Positions 28,401-42,106 of a stretch of 64,000 bases of DNA are shown in pieces. The stretch lies in NCBI GenBank assembly GCA_963969365.1, contig OZ017763.1:1736001-1800000 (forward strand). The letters are read 5' to 3'. Every line of letters begins with the position of its first letter. Within the stretch, counting starts at the first letter, position 1. Position numbers and translations under genes: made by a program. The notes under the pieces are model-generated. The model did not search any database. It worked only from the letters and a program-made list of their open reading frames with translations, and was not told where the DNA came from. This stretch comes from Asterochloris sp. CNOR1 (taxonomy: Eukaryota; Chlorophyta; Trebouxiophyceae; Trebouxiales; Trebouxiaceae).

Positions 28401-31400
28401 ATGGTGAGCCCAACAGCGTCAGCCACCGCTGCATCCACCCCCCTGGCCGGGGAGTATGTGCGGCTTGTGCACATCAAGTGAGCGCAGAAGGTTCAGCCAT
28501 TGCTGCTTTCACTCTGGCTGCAGAGCCGGCGCTGGGCTGTACCTGCTGTGCAGACGGCGGGCAATGCGGGGGGAAGGCCTGATGCATGCACTCAAGCAGC
28601 AGCCCTGCAAGACCCTGTTGTACCATTTGGGTGATTGAGGACTTCACCCATCAGAGCGGGGTGTGCTGCATTTGCGGCAGGGCCATGGAATATGTAACGC
28701 CAGGCCGGCCTCCCATCAAGCTGACATGTGCTCTCCTGCATCACCCTTTGCGCGTCCATAGCCCACTGCCTGGAGCTTTTGCCCCCCCAGAGACTGTTCA
28801 GCCAGCAGTCAAGCTGAGCCAGCTGCAGAGACTGCACTGCAGACCCCTGTAACTCTGTTTTTGCAGGGTCCTTGTGGGCAGGTTACGCGCAGCCACCTGC
28901 TGTCCACATATGTGCCCATGCCTTGCATGCAGCATACCTGTGCCAGAGGAGATAGCCATGTGGTTGACTACATGCACTGAAAAGATGTTCACCTCCATGT
29001 GAAGTGCTCAACAGCAATGCAGCCTCCCTGGACTGGCAGTTCAGCATGATGGCCTTGCCGCCCAGTGAAACTCGGCACACACCACTAACCACATGGTGTC
29101 CTTTCTAATGCAGTCAGTTTTGCGGTGTCGAAGCACCTACTTAGGCAGATCATTGCCCTGTCAATTGCTCAAATGCTGTGGCAATGCAGAGCACAACTCC
29201 CCTGCCTTGTCTGAGGTGAGTCTCTTGAGCGTGCTGCAGGTCTCTGGGTGTGCTGCAGGAGCGTCATAGGCAGTTGCCATCCTGCCAGCATGGGCGGTTG
29301 ATGTCCCGCCAGCTGCTCAGCGCAGCAGTTTGCAGAAGTCACACAGCCTCATACCGTCTCACGTACATCACAAGTTTCTGGCAGCATCACAGCCCTCTCA
29401 CCTGTGCAGGCACTCCAGCAGCATCGCCCCGGCGGCTACTGAGCTGCTGCATGAGTGACCGGGCCGAGGGGCGGTCCCGTCTGTGTGCGCCGTCCCGCTC
29501 CGCAGCAGGCGGCGTCTTCAGGATCTGCTCAATTGGATGCAGGACCAAAGCCACCGCCTGCTGCTCCACAAAGGAGCGCACCTGCACCCAACAAAGACCA
29601 GCTTCAGGTCCGGGCACAGGTGCGCACGCAGTGTTCGCAACTGGTGCTTGCACAGCAACAGATACAGTGTCCCAGCTGCCTGTGTTGGCTGCCTTTGACG
29701 GGCTGAGTGCCGTAAGTTGCAGCTTACAAAAGAGTGCATCTTCGCAGCAGCAACCACACTGTACAGTGAACGCAGGCCAACAAAAGCTGGTGTGAAGCGT
29801 GCTTCACCAGCAGCACAGTCTTGGCTGAAATGGGGAGGGAAGGGCAGCACCTGCGCAGCAACCCACCTGGTGCCGCATCTGCTGCAGCGCCTCCCCCTGC
29901 TGTCGCCGGTCGAGGGCTGCCAGGCCCTGCTGCACCTCCTGAGACAGACCAGCCTCTGCAGAGAAGGCGGCTGCAGCTGTGGCCAACCTGTCCTGCAGCT
30001 GCTGGACCTGCTGCTGCAGCCCCCGACTCTCCTGCTGCACCTGCTGCAGGGCTGCCTGCGTCTCCTCCAGAGTGCCCTGCTTCTGCAGGCACAGATGGAG
30101 TGAGTGTGAGTGCCAGACCTTCCCCAGCGGCTGCATTTGACCTGCTGTTGGCAGGGTATCCCCTGCAGGCCCAACGTAAGCTTCAGTGACAGCAGGCGGA
30201 GTGCCGGCCGGGCTTGGGGTCTGACCCAACTGCATCTGCCGCAGCGCTTTCCACAATTTCCTCCAGGGTGCCCTTTCCCTTGCAGTCACCACGGAGATGG
30301 CTGTGTGTGTCTGGCCAGGGCGCCACACTTGCTGGGCCCAGGCAGCCTGCCTTTTATCCTGGCCAGGATGTTGGCACACAGCTGTACGTCGGGGGAGCAG
30401 GGCTTGCCTGGGGCCGCCCATGTCAGGCTCCATGGGTCCACTGACTGCACCTGCTGCAGGGGTCCAGTTCCTGTGTCCAGGTGCTTTGCCCATGCACGCA
30501 GTGCTCAAGACACTGCCACAGCAACAGTTGCAAGTGATCATATCACATAGGGTGAGACTCAGCAGGGTGGTGCACCCACTTGCTTCCATGATGACGGGGG
30601 TACACGAAGCCATTGTATGGTTTGCCTGTGTACTGCTCTGTCCTGATGGCCAGATCACTGAACCTACTCACCCTCTGCAGCCCAGAGGTCTCACCTGCTG
30701 CCAGTCCTGCTCCTTGAAGGTCAGCGCAGACTGCAGGCTGTGCGACTGCGTCTCCTGGTGCTCCACCTGGGCCGCCAGCGCCGCCTTCTGCTGCTGCAGG
30801 GCCGACACCTCGGCCTTGCTCTCCAGCAGGGCGCTGTTCAGGTTCAGCAGCTCCATGCGCAGCTGCAGCGCACACAGCCAAGCAGGGTTGGCAGGCGGAG
30901 TTGGTGCTGCAGGGCCACCACCTAGCGGCATGTCTGCCTTGCTCTGCAGTCCAGCTGCTCTGTGTGCAGCTGCAGGCCACCGGTCAATGACTGGCATGCA
31001 GCGGCCAGCCTGGCAGCACAATTGTCCAGGGCCTTCATGATGATTTGGATCAGCACCGGGTTGCTGTCGCTCACAGGATCCTGCAGCTTCTCGAGACTGC
31101 TGTGCTCATGGGCGTGTTCTGCGGGGCCACCTGCTGCTACCAACTCAGCATGCACAGTGTACACTGCGCATCTGCAATATTGTGCTATTTCTCTGCCATC
31201 CATCTCATGGTTCACCTGCTGCGCCCCTGCCTGCAGCTTTGCTATGTTGGTGCAGCCAGATACCGCAGCGAGCCTTACTTGCTGCTGCTTTGCTGGCAGC
31301 CACCATCCATTTCCCTTCATTTTTAGGGCTCACCTGCTGCGCCTCCACCTGCAGCTTCTCTGCATTGGCAGCCTCCAGCCCTGCGGCCAGTGCGTGCTGC

Positions 31401-34400
31401 TTGAAGCGGTAGTGTAGCGTCTCCACCTGCAGCCAGCACAAGTGAGCCTGGCACCATTCCCAGTTGAAACAAAGACAAATTGCCTGGAGCTGGAGCCTGG
31501 CACACTTCAAGCCAATGAGAAGACCAATTCTGCGGAATGAGCTGCAAACCTGTTGGCTGGGCAGCCTTTGCACAGCAACGGGCAGGGCTTGCTTCGACGT
31601 TTGTGGTGCAGCATGCTGGAAGCCTGGCATGAAGCGCTTAGATGCTCCTGCATGGATGCAGTTCCCAAGCCCCGCTAAAGCCCCTAGCTCGCAGGGCAGG
31701 CAGGCAGCTGGCACCCAACTGGGCAGACCCAGCAGCAGAAGCGAGCTGACTGTATAGCACCTAGGCTGGTGGCAGGCCTGCCTAGAACAACTCTGAAGCA
31801 GGCAGTCTTGATGTGCTTGCCAGCCTATCATCTGATCCCATTCCACACTGTCACACTGTTTCGGCAGGCAGCACACCAGACAGGCAGCCCACCTGGTGGC
31901 AGACCTCCCCTGAGCAGCGCGCCACCTCCCCTTCCACGTTCATGCGCAGCAGCGCCTGCTGCTGGCGCAGACCGCCCAGCTGTGCCAGCACCTGTAGTGA
32001 CAGGCAGGCCGCTTGGCTGGGGCTGCAGAGCAGAGCATATCAGGAGGTCTGCTGCTGAGGCAGTGGGCCAGCGCCTGCAGGGCCAGAGGGGCGCACATTG
32101 TGAAGGTGCAGGTTGAACTTGGCAGGTAATCGACTGGCTATGTCCCACAGCATGATGGCGAGGCGCTGCCAGAGTGCAGAGCCAAGTCCGCAATTAGTGT
32201 GAAGTGGGGAGTGTCGCCGGCGCATTGACACACACAGCCGCAGTCATGCACATCAGCGTGGTACACAGGGCTTCTGCTGCAGAGGTTAGTCAGCCGTGGA
32301 CTGCAACCGCATGGTGAGCTGGACCAGGATTGGCAACGGGCACCAGCTGCATAGTGTAGCAGCATGCATGGCAGCCATGCTCATGTGGCCTCCTGCCCAC
32401 CACCTTGCAGGGCCAAACCAGTCTGCAGCAGCTGCACGATCCCCACATCATCCCAAAGCAGATGTGAGTTCTTTTTCATCTGTTCAACTTCTATTGTTCA
32501 GAGATCCCTTGCCGCCTTGTCTATGTCGGGATCCGCAGGATTCAAGTTCGCACCTTCATTTGCGCTTACTCACATCGCGACTGATCCTGTGCCGAGCCGC
32601 TTCCAAGAAAATCAGAACCCACCTGCATGCCGAACTTGTTCAGGCGGCTCCTGTGCTGCGCGACGAGCCTCTCCCGCTCGTCCCGCTCCAGCTGAAGCGC
32701 AGCCTCAGCCTGCACCAGCTCCACCGCTGTCTTGGCGCCGCGCTCCGAGTCGCCAGTCAACTTCTTGTTGGCGGCGGTCAGCTGCTCTGTCAGAGAGCGC
32801 GCCGCCTCCAGCTCATGGCTGATTTTCGCGCCGCTCTCCGCAGCCACCTGCTGCGTGTGCTGCAGCTCTGTGACCTGCTGCTCCAGCTTGGCCAGGCGGG
32901 TGCCTCGGGCCTCCAGCTCCTGCTTGGCCGCCCGCAGCTCTCCCTGCAGCGTCTGCAAGCGAGGCACGATGCACTCAAGATCTCAGCGAAGTCAGACTCA
33001 GAAGTTGCTGTTGGACCTTGTGTGGACAGGCTACATGTGCCTCCCGCTTAGCCTGGCTGCATGCAGCTCTACTTGCACTGTTCACAGAACAAATAGTGGT
33101 GTTTGGGTGTCGGCAAGGCAGGCTGCAGTTTTGTGACGTGCTGCTCCAGCGCCTGCTTGGCTGCGTGCAGCCAGCTCCCTTGTTGGTGCCTGCAACGCAG
33201 AATTAGCCTGGTCACACGTCACTTCAACAAACCCATGTCAGCCCTCTGGCTCATGCTTATGTGCGGCCTGCTGCTCCTATTCTGGCTGGCCAGGCGGGCC
33301 TCCCAGCTCCTGCTTGGCCCACAGATCAACTTGCAGTGTCTGCTGGGCCAGCATCATGCACTACAAGCTGCGCATTGGCCACTTGCATTTCACGGGTCAC
33401 ATGCAGAGCAAACACAAGAAAGGTAGCCTCGCCAGGGTGCTGTAGCTACCCCCATCTGCAGGGCAGGAGGATTTGTCAGTCACCACAGTGTTGCAGGTCT
33501 CTGCCGTGCTTCTGCAGCTTAGCTGTTGGCCTGGACAGAGCACCAGCACCTGCTTGGCTGCCTGCTTGGCTGGACCTTTTGGACGCTGAACCACACACAA
33601 CGCAGTTCAATAGAGGGCCGTTCTGTGTAAACCATGTCAATCTCCGAACCAGCCCTCACCTGCTCAATATGCACATGAGCAGCCTGCAGGTCCCGGGTTT
33701 CCCCCTCCAGCCTCCTCGCCTTGTCCTGATCCGCTGTCGCCCCTGCGAGCTTGACCGCAAACTCCTGCGCCTCCTGCACAGCGAACCCAAAGGGCTGTAC
33801 CCAGCCAAAGCAGAATCTGCGTGGTGGAACACTGGAGGTCATCGTGGCCACCCTTTATGGCACACCACCAGCCGGTCAGCTGGCACCAATGGGGACACAG
33901 CATCGTTGAGAAGGCACGGTCAGCGTATCTGCCCCATTTCACATCACGCATCACGCCTGATGCAGATGACGCCTGCCTTGCAGGCAACAGTCTCGGCAAG
34001 CTCAGGCACTTGCCACCACAGCTGGCAATTTTGCCAGTCCTGCACATGGCGCCCTTAGGGTCTCCCACAACGCATTACAGCAGCTATCTGCACAGCAAGG
34101 GTTGCAGCCATGCCATGATTGTCGTTTGAAGCCAAGTTGCCTGTCAAATGCTCACCTCCTGAGCTGCCCGTAACTGGTCAGAGACCTCCCGCAGCTGCTT
34201 TTCACAGCGGGCCAGCTTGCGTTCGGCGTCAGCCTGGGCCTGCAGAGCCTCGTCCCTCAGCATCTTGACCTCGCCAATGGTTTCCTGCACAGCAGGGAGT
34301 TGTGCAGCTGATAGGTGTGCAGCTTGCTTGTTCGGATGGGTAGCTTGCAGTGGCTGAGCTGGCTCATGCTTGACGTCGTCCCAGGCATGATCTTTCCTGT

Positions 34401-37400
34401 GGGACCTTGCTTCTCGCAGCAGGCCAATCTGTACTTGGCTTCAGCCTGCGCCAGCAGAACCTTAATTCTCAAAATGTGACCTCGTCAATTGCCTGCAGGA
34501 CAGTCACCCCTGCCTGGGTGAAGACTCTGGCTGCCACCATACCAGCAGGCTAGTGCCTACATACTCCCTCCTCTGTCTAGGTTGCATGCCTGCGTCATTA
34601 GCTGCCCACTGCAGCTTGTCAGCTTCAGGCTCGCTGCCAGCGCACCTCTTACTGCTCACCCCCAGCCTGCCTGCCTGGGTTCTGTGGCCACTGCTTGCTA
34701 CAGACTGCCCTTCTCAGCACCACGCCCCAGCGAGCAATCTCTCAGCCACCAGATCCCATCCAGCCTCAGCTGCAGGCATGCAAACCCTTTTGCTGCTCAG
34801 TTGCCGCGCCCTCTCGTCCTCAGCCGCACTTGCAGCTGACTTATCTGCAGCATAGCTAGCAGCTATGCTAGCACTTACGATGCTCCACACTCAACCAGAC
34901 TGCTACAATTGCAATCCCAAGTAATGCCCCACCCAGAAGTCCCTGACCCAACACATCCCGCCCAGCCTCACCCGCAGGCGTGCAAACTCTTTGCTGTGCA
35001 GGTCGCGCGACTCCTCGTCCTCCGCAGCGCTCTGCAGCTTGCGGACCTGTGCTTCCAAATCGTCAACCTCCCGCTGCAGGCGCTTCTGCTCCACGTCAGC
35101 GTCCTCTTGGGCCTGCACGGCAGCTTTGCCTAAATTTCAAGCAACTGCAGCGTTTGACAGGTACAGGGGTGGTGCCTTGCGTGCTACAGGCAATGCTGAC
35201 CGGCATCAGCGACCTCCCAGGCCGCTACCCATCCAGACACAGTGCTGTCAGGTAGACATGAGAATGCAGGTATCAACCTCCCGCTGTGTGGGTCATCAAC
35301 AGCCTGCTGCAGGTGTCTCTGCTCCACATCCTGATCCTCGTGAGCATGCTGGGTGGCATTGATTGAAGACCCAGCAAACGCAGGGTTCAACAGATCTGAA
35401 GTGTGGTGCACTCTCTGGGACCCCTGCGTAGCTCGGCTGAGCTTTGGGCAACTTGCCAAGCCCTACTTTGGGCAGCCACTGCAGGGCTCCACCTGGTGCA
35501 GCTTGGCCAGCGGCAGCCCCCCTTTCTGGCGCGTGCAGGGGCTGCAGCATGAAGCGCGCCCTGCGACATTCGCAGCAGGCCACTCACCTGGCGCAGCTTG
35601 ATGGGTGGAACCCCCCTTCTGGCGCTTGCAGGGACTGCAGCGTGGAGCAATGTGCGACGCAGCAAGCCCCCTCACCTGGCGCAGCTTGGCAGAGCTCTCT
35701 CACCTGGCGCAGCTTGGCTGAGCTCTGGGCCACCAGCTCGGCCTCGCGGTTCTCCATCTTCCACTTGGAGTCGCGCTCCAGCTGGGCGATGCGACGACTG
35801 AACTCAGCCTGCAGGCATGGATGGCATGGTCAGTGCATCAGTCAGAGACTGGTCAGAAGCCAGAATGGGCCTGCAGTCGGGCTTTCATGTGGGCGCAGGC
35901 AGCTGTCTATGTCTTGAATGCGCCACATGTCAAGCCTCAACCCATGCCCTGCTGCTGCGTGTACTTGGGTAAGATAAGGCGCTCAAGCTACTTGTCACAT
36001 CCTTACCTGTAGCTCGCTGTCACGAGCACTGACGCGGCTGTCGCAGACGCGGGCGTGCTCGTTGCGGGAAATGTAGTCCTGGGGATTGACTGTGACCTCG
36101 CTGATGCCGTATTGCTTGATTTGAATCTCCAGCTCCTGCATCACCAGCAGTCAGTCTGGGACCACTGAAAGCTGTAGAGCTTGCCTGAACGGCAGCACCA
36201 TCAAGATGCACATTGCTGCTGCCCCTTGCAGACCACCTTCTGGCTGCTTCAGCTTCAGCCTCATCCACAGCAGCTCCACCAGATCGGCTTCCCTCCCATC
36301 TATATCAGCAAACTGCAAGGAACCCTCGTTGCTTCACCCCTCATTCTCCAGCTCATGCTGCTGAGGAGGCCACCAGCCCTGATCTGAGAGTGTATACAAC
36401 AGCCCTACACAACACCAGCCATGCACAGAACAGCCGCTGTACCTTGATACGCCCTTCATATTCAAGCTCCTGCTGCTTGAGCTCCAGCCTCATGCGCTCG
36501 TCCAGCTTGTGCTCAAACTCAAGGCGCAGAGCCTCCCGCTCAGCCAAACGGTGCTCATGCTCGCGCTCCAGCTGAGTGTTGCGGGCCTGATACTGCTCCA
36601 CCTGCACCAGTCACCAGCGTTGGAGAGTCGATGGTGTGAACCATATAAACACATGTGAGCTTGGGCAAAGACCCTGTGGGCCTGAGGGGTGCTAGTCTAC
36701 ACCAGCAAGCAGGGTGGCTGATCCTGTGGCGGATGCCCCTGCTGTGGCTCAGTGTTGCCTGCCTGATGCTGTCCCAACTGCAGCAAGGCAGGGGCCTGCC
36801 TCGGCGCTTTGAGCTGCTCAAGCTTGAGCCAGATCCACTCATTGTCACAATGGCTGCATGTTATAGCACTGGTGTTGCTGCGCCTGCACCATTGACGGCC
36901 AGTTGCTGCGCATGATCCACTGCTGGTGCCAGAGCTTCCTCCTCAGCCGCACATGTCAAAGTTGCAGGTGGTGCCAGCACGTCTTTTGCTTCTAGGCAGG
37001 AATCCAGACCTCCACCTGCTGCGTCACCATCTGCTGAGGCCTAGTCCCTCGGGAACCAGATATTGGAACCCCACATGCTCCTGCAAACCATGCTGGCAGG
37101 CCATCATAAGCAAAGACGCGTGCTGCGCGCGCGTCTGCACGCTGCACTTTTCTCTCCAGCCTACAGGAGCCCAGACCGTGTGCCTGCAGGCGATGGACTT
37201 GGGCCTGCACCCGCTGCGCCAGCGCGCAAGAGAGTGAGCCGGCAACTGCACAACCCCCAGCGCACCTTGTGCTCGCAGGCGGTGGTCTGCACCTCTGCAC
37301 GCTGCGCCAGCGCCTGCAGGTCCTGAGACGCCTTAGCCAGTTTGGCGCTGCGATCCTCCAGCTTCTGACGCAAGTCAGCGGCCTCCTTCTCAGCACCTGC

Positions 37401-40400
37401 AGGCAACAGTGTAGCCTTCTATTGAGTGCCGTGCCCTTTGACAGTGTTTCATACAGGTCACCTGCACTCTCCAGCTTCTGTTCAGCACCCTCTGTGGGCA
37501 CTCAGGATGAGATTAGGTCAGCTTGCCTAAGGCTGTAAGAGGCTAGCTGTTGTGCTGTGCAGGCCCTTGTGCTCTGCACGCTGCAGCAGGTGCTTCTCAG
37601 ATGATGATGCCACAAGAACCCACACCTCTGTGTTGTGCAGCAGGATACTGCCAGCCCTCACCCTCTGCGCGCTGCAGCAGACGTTTCTTGCCCTTGCGTC
37701 GAGCATGCTGCTCCTCCTCTAGTGCCCTCTCCACCTCCTTCAGCTGAGCTGCCAAGGCGTTGCGCTCCTGAGCGACCTGCAGACACGACAGCAGGGCAGG
37801 TGACAGACGTACGATGATTGCGGGTGTTGACAGGCGAAGGGCACAGGTGTTGAACTTGACAGTCGAGTAGTGCAGGGGCTTTCGATGTGCTGTGCTGCTG
37901 GGAGATCTCCACAAGCACTGCACCGTTCAAGCAGACTACAGCGAGTGCTGAAATGGCCAGTACAAGATAGGCCTGCTGCGTGTCAGCACTGCGCACCACC
38001 TGCTATAGGCCGCTGCGGCAGAGCAATGTGCCCCTCCTGCTCCAGAGCGCTGACAGCCTTGCAAAAAGCCACCATGGCAGCCTCCCTGTTGCTGCTCAGG
38101 GCTCAGCTGACTGTGCCCTTCTCAGGCAACATGGTGCCCCTCCCACTGCCCCTGAATCCAATTCAGAGATGCACCTGCTCAAGGTCGCTGACTGCCTCCC
38201 GCACAGCTATCCGGGCAGCCTCGCTGTCCCTCTCGGCTGCATCGCGCGTGCTTGCCTCCTCATGCAGCAGCAGCTCAACCTTCTCCCCAAGAGCAATGTA
38301 CTTGTCCCGAATCTCCTTGCGCTCAGCTTCAGACTCTGCCAGCACATCTTCCAGCTCCTGTGGCCACGAGAGGGACAATGCTCTTCCATGTGTCTCAGAT
38401 GCAAACAGAAACAGAGGCTGAGCAGGGCAACACATCTGCCATGGTGTTTTCTGCGCTTACCTGCGTGTCCTCCAGCCACTGTAGCAAGCAGGCATGCAGG
38501 CATGTGTACAAATGAACTACAGAGACAGAGGTAATGCAGAGCAATTCACACCTCTGCCAATGCAACAGGTGAACTGAGCAGCTGACCTGGAGATCTGCCA
38601 GCAGTTGCGTTTTCTGCTTCTTCAGGTGGGAGTGGCTGCGCTCCAGCTTGTCGTTGCGGGCGCGCACCTCCTCCAGGGTCAGTCTGAGCACATCCAACTC
38701 CGAGGTAGCTGCACTGAGCTGCTCCCGAGCGTGGTTCTGCAACAAGACAACATAGACGCTGGGAAGCCCTGCCGGCCAGCTCTGAGGCTACTGGGCGCAG
38801 CTGCTCACGAGCATGGCTCTGCTTTACTACTCAGAGTCAGCTGCAGTGTCAGGCTTAGGTGCAGCACTTTGAGCTCTAAACTGGCAGGTCTCAGGCATAA
38901 CTTTGCAGGACATGAGACGATAGTCAGTCTGGACTGGCCAACTTCGCAGAGTCAAGCGCAGCGTGTTCAGCGCAGAGGCGACAGCACTCAGCTGCTCCCA
39001 GGGTTGGCTCTGCAGAATGTCTGAGGTCAGGCACGGACACTTCAACTGTGAGGGTCAGCAACACAATGCCCTAGTCTGGTTGACTGCGCTCATTCCTTGC
39101 AGATCTGCCCTGCAGGGCAGCACTGAGACTGCAAAACCCCGGCGCCTGGGCGCTGCTACTTGAGCTCTGAGATTGCAGCACCACGCTTGGTCTTGTCCTT
39201 CACTCTGCAAGTGCACTTGCTGCACTGAGCCTGGTTCTTGACAGGTCATATGCTTGGCAGCCAGTGATCCTGGACGTGCTACAGATGCCTCCTAGATCAA
39301 CAGCAGAGCACCTGCCCAGAGGCATCCTGGCCATGCCTCACCAGGGATGTGATGAGGCAGGGTTGCCTGGTACTGGGCAGTCTGCAGAGTTCTGTGCAAA
39401 GGCCTCAGGCTGAAACTCTCACCTGCTCAGACGCCAGGACAAGCTCGCGCTCCCCCAGGTGCGCACTCTTCTGCCCTGCGTCCGCCAGCTGCTGCTGCAG
39501 TGCGCGCTCGAGACTGCGCATGTCCTGGTCTTTGCGCTCACACATGGCCTTATAGTAGTCCCTGCAGGGGCAGGAAGCATGGGCCCTTGCGGCGAGCAAC
39601 GGCTGCCACATTTGAGAAAGCCTGGCCGCCGAGCCCTGACTCTTGCCAAGAGTAGCAGTGCACAGGAGAATATGCAGCTTGACCAACAGTCCTTCCTCTC
39701 ATAGTCAGAGCCTCCGTATCATTGTTTGCATGTGGGTCCCCTGACTTCTGTCTGCCACAGGGCTCGTTTGCTAGCTGTTGCATTTGCCCATGCATACAAC
39801 GCCAAAGTCGCTTCTGTAGACAGAGCTGATGGATGTGCAGCCTGCCCTCAGAACGAACGCACACCTAGACTGCTCCAGCTCCATAGCCCGTGTGCTGACG
39901 CTGCTTTCCAGGGACTCTGCCCGTGTCTGAGCCGCGATGAGCGCCTTCTCGGCAGCCAATTTGTCTGCGCGAGCATCCTGCAGCATGGCAAGCATTCTCA
40001 GCTGTGGCCGTCAGCTCAACTGGCAGCTGGCTGGTCTGCAGGGACGTCCTGCAACTTTATTCAGACCAGATAGTGCTGCCCTTCATTTCTGGTAACAGCT
40101 CCCAGCAAGAAATCCGTTTGCACACTCTCTGTAGCACCGCAGACCAGCATCACGCCTGCCCTGTAGACACCAGGTAGCCAGCATCACGACTGCAGGTACA
40201 TCTGAGCAGATAATGCATCCCTCCTGAGCGCGTAAGCCCCCAAGAGGTGTCAGCTGCAGTGTGGTAGCTGGAGCGCTACCTGACACCTGCATGCTTACCA
40301 AGGCTGGCCTGTTCAGGTGTTGGTTGCCATGCAGGCCCCTCGGCTGCCAGCAGAGCAGAAGGAGCAGCCTGCCTTCACTGAGTTCCTTGGAGACCTGAAA

Positions 40401-42106
40401 GCCACCAAGACCGGGCTCTCCATGGCACAGCTGGCCATCTCAGCACCCACTGCTGGACCCAGGGAATGCACACCCTGCCCGAGTTGCCAGCGCTAGCCAA
40501 CAGCCCTGTGCTGGAAGTACCGCAGCTGTGGACCAGTCAAGGCTCTGGGGTGCGCTGCTCTGCACGTCAGTCTTCAGTAGTAGACTCCACCTGCAGGTCC
40601 TTCTGCGCGAACTCCATGTCCCTCCTCAGCGCCTGCGCCTGCGCCTCGGCCTGAGAGCGCTGGGCCGCCTCCCGGGTGGCCTTCTCGCTGGCTGCACGCT
40701 GAGCGTCCTGAGACCTGTACAGCTCAGCCCTACAGGCAATCAAAGGACCGTGATACTTCTGCATCATGTGGACTGCAGTGTCACGTGCGGTGGGCACAAG
40801 CAAGCGGCCAGATACCTGCCGTCTGGATGTGTGCAGCACTTGAGGTCACCCGCTTTTCATAGGCAGCCATGAGTGTGCATCAGCCGACGCTTCACATACT
40901 GAGCCCATGTAGCAGTACTGGAGATCCTGAGGCTGTGCGTGCGCTGGCGATCCTTTCATTAGACCACCACCATGCCCATCAGACCAGCACCTGCCCTACT
41001 AGCCATGGACAGCCGACCCAGCAACCCTGCCTGCCTGGCCCTGTGTCTTCCCAGATCAGCGCATCACTGTCATTGCACCTCACAGATTCAGCAGCATGGC
41101 CACCCATGCCTCCATCGGCAGCACACAGCATGCAGAGTAGGGTGGCAGCAGACCAGCTTTCAAGAAGCGGCCTTGAAAGTGTACATCGTCTCCTGCTTGA
41201 TGCGCCAGTCGCAGCCAGCGATATGGAAGTACCTGAGGTCATCCATGCGCTGGCGCATGGCAGCAAACTCGCTGTCCCGCTGCCCCAGCTGGTGCGTGTA
41301 GTTCTGCAGCTGCACTCGCTGGTCGGCCGCCATGGCCTCGTTCAGGATCTCTGCAGCCCTGCAGGCAGTTGATGCAGGTTTGCCAGACTGGCTCTGTGAC
41401 TGTGCAGGCATGACCATCCCAGACAGGCCTTGCTGCGCCCCTGCAGGCGGCTGAGCACATCGCGGCGTCGTCCAGTGCCAGTGCATGGCTGCCTCAGGAC
41501 CAGTGTCAGTTGCCACGCTTGCTGGTCAACCAGCAGGGCATCATTCAGGAGCCTTGCATCCCTGCAGGCGCTGCAGCTGCTGTATTGCCGGGTGTCCCCA
41601 CAGCTCTGCAGGCAGTGCCAGACCAGGGCTGCCCTGGATTTTCTGCAGGCAAAAAGTTTGCAGCAACACAGTGGCTGCTCAGGTGGTCGACTAGGCTCTG
41701 CACATGGGTCATATCCAGGCTCTGGAGTTGCCTGGCCCCATAGCATCGTCCCAGCAGGACACTGCACCCACCTGGCCTCAGCATGCGCCGCAGTTGCGGG
41801 GTTCTGCTTCAGGGCGGCCAGGATCTCGTCCCCTTGCAGGTCCGAGTGGTTGCGCAGGCGATCGGCCAGGCTCTGCACACGGGCCCGGTGCGTGCTCTGC
41901 AGCCCAGCATCCAGCCCCGCCCTCACATCTGTGGGGAGGTTGGCACCCCTGTTTGCGCTGCCATTGGCTGGCTGGCGCTGGCTGGGCTGCCCCGGGTGCT
42001 GAATGTTGAAAGAGGCTTGATAGAAGTCCCGCCCTGAGGGCTGCTGGGCATCACTGAAAGGGAGCTGCCACTGCAGAGCATGGGCCTCATGGGTCTGCCA
42101 AACCAT
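25433..42106 (-). CDS. Very long coiled-coil protein, family not recognised
   Basis: A chain of more than 25 short minus-strand exons, nearly all heptad-rich. Starting at 42106: MVWQTHEAHALQW and AAHAEAR, AAEILNEAMAADQ (41365), AELYRSQDAQRAASEKA (40730), DARADKLAAEKAL (39980), DYYKAMCERKDQDM (39560), REQLSAATSELDVL (38735), VLAESEAERKEIRDKY (38350), ERNALAAQLKEVERAL (37775), EKEAADLRQKLEDRSA (37400), QYQARNTQLEREHEHR (36600) and ISEVTVNPQDYISRN (36110). Then ERDSKWKMENREAELV (35780), EQKRLQREVDDLEAQV (35095), KQELEARGTRLAKLEQ (32930), LLESKAEVSALQQQK (30825), ETQAALQQVQQESRG (30065), SRRGDAAGVPAQ (29430), DEVRQAAEEQISAS (26590) and a last exon 25516-25433 (ELEGREMPQSGG, stop TAG). No catalytic domain is seen. 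A centriole, flagellar or cytoskeletal scaffold is possible but unproven. The start may lie further upstream, up to 42323. Confidence 0.7.
26285..26475 (-). repeat. Several diverged copies of an exon 3' edge (coiled-coil gene)
   Basis: The exon end at 26433-26475 (plus-strand text CACCTTGAGCCCTGCCAGCT) recurs near 26335 and 26380, each time with CACCTTGA and a CCTGCxAGC block followed by CCCCTTCCAGTGCA-like text. Each copy keeps the CACCT complement of a GTGAG-type donor. Confidence 0.75.
27340..27800 (-). repeat. Four dispersed copies of a LRQ-encoding exon edge (coiled-coil gene)
   Basis: GGCGCAGCTT(G/A)(T/C)TGAT appears near 27350, 27532, 27652 and 27770, followed in the middle two by AGCCTGGTGCC. 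The minus-strand reading is (I/L)xKLRQ. At least the 27246-27380 copy, and probably that at 27765-27840 (INKLRQA), belong to exons. The others look like intronic shadows. Confidence 0.7.
28206..28545 (-). repeat. Exon plus two decayed copies (coiled-coil gene)
   Basis: The exon at 28308-28206 (SAAFAARVDAAVAEL) has relatives at about 28384-28445 and 28490-28545. Shared blocks are CAGCCA(C/T)TGCTG or CACCGCTGCATCCACCC, and GCGCTGGGCTG(C/T)ACCTG. Confidence 0.75.
33120..33350 (-). repeat. Intronic copies of the KQELEARG exon (coiled-coil gene)
   Basis: 33285-33345 repeats the exon text at 32885-32960 (GGCCAGGCGGG, CCCAGCTCCTGCTTGGCC, CTGCAGTGTCTG in order). 33135-33185 repeats GTGACGTGCTGCTCCAGC. 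Both lie in the intron next to that exon on the minus strand. Confidence 0.75.
35270..35735 (-). repeat. Two families of exon-edge copies (coiled-coil gene)
   Basis: 35272-35345 repeats the exon text at 35065-35125 (TCAACCTCCCGCTG, then CTGCTCCAC and CTC(T/G)TG). Separately, CACCTGGCGCAGCTTG occurs near 35586, 35672 and 35701, with a related CACCTGGTGCAGCTTGG at 35490. The coding copy is the one ending the exon AKLRQ near 35700. Confidence 0.8.

Noticed and set aside
29804-30658. 284-codon minus-strand frame
   Set aside because: Only its coiled-coil part (30083-29868) is exon; the remainder lacks heptads and crosses good splice sites.
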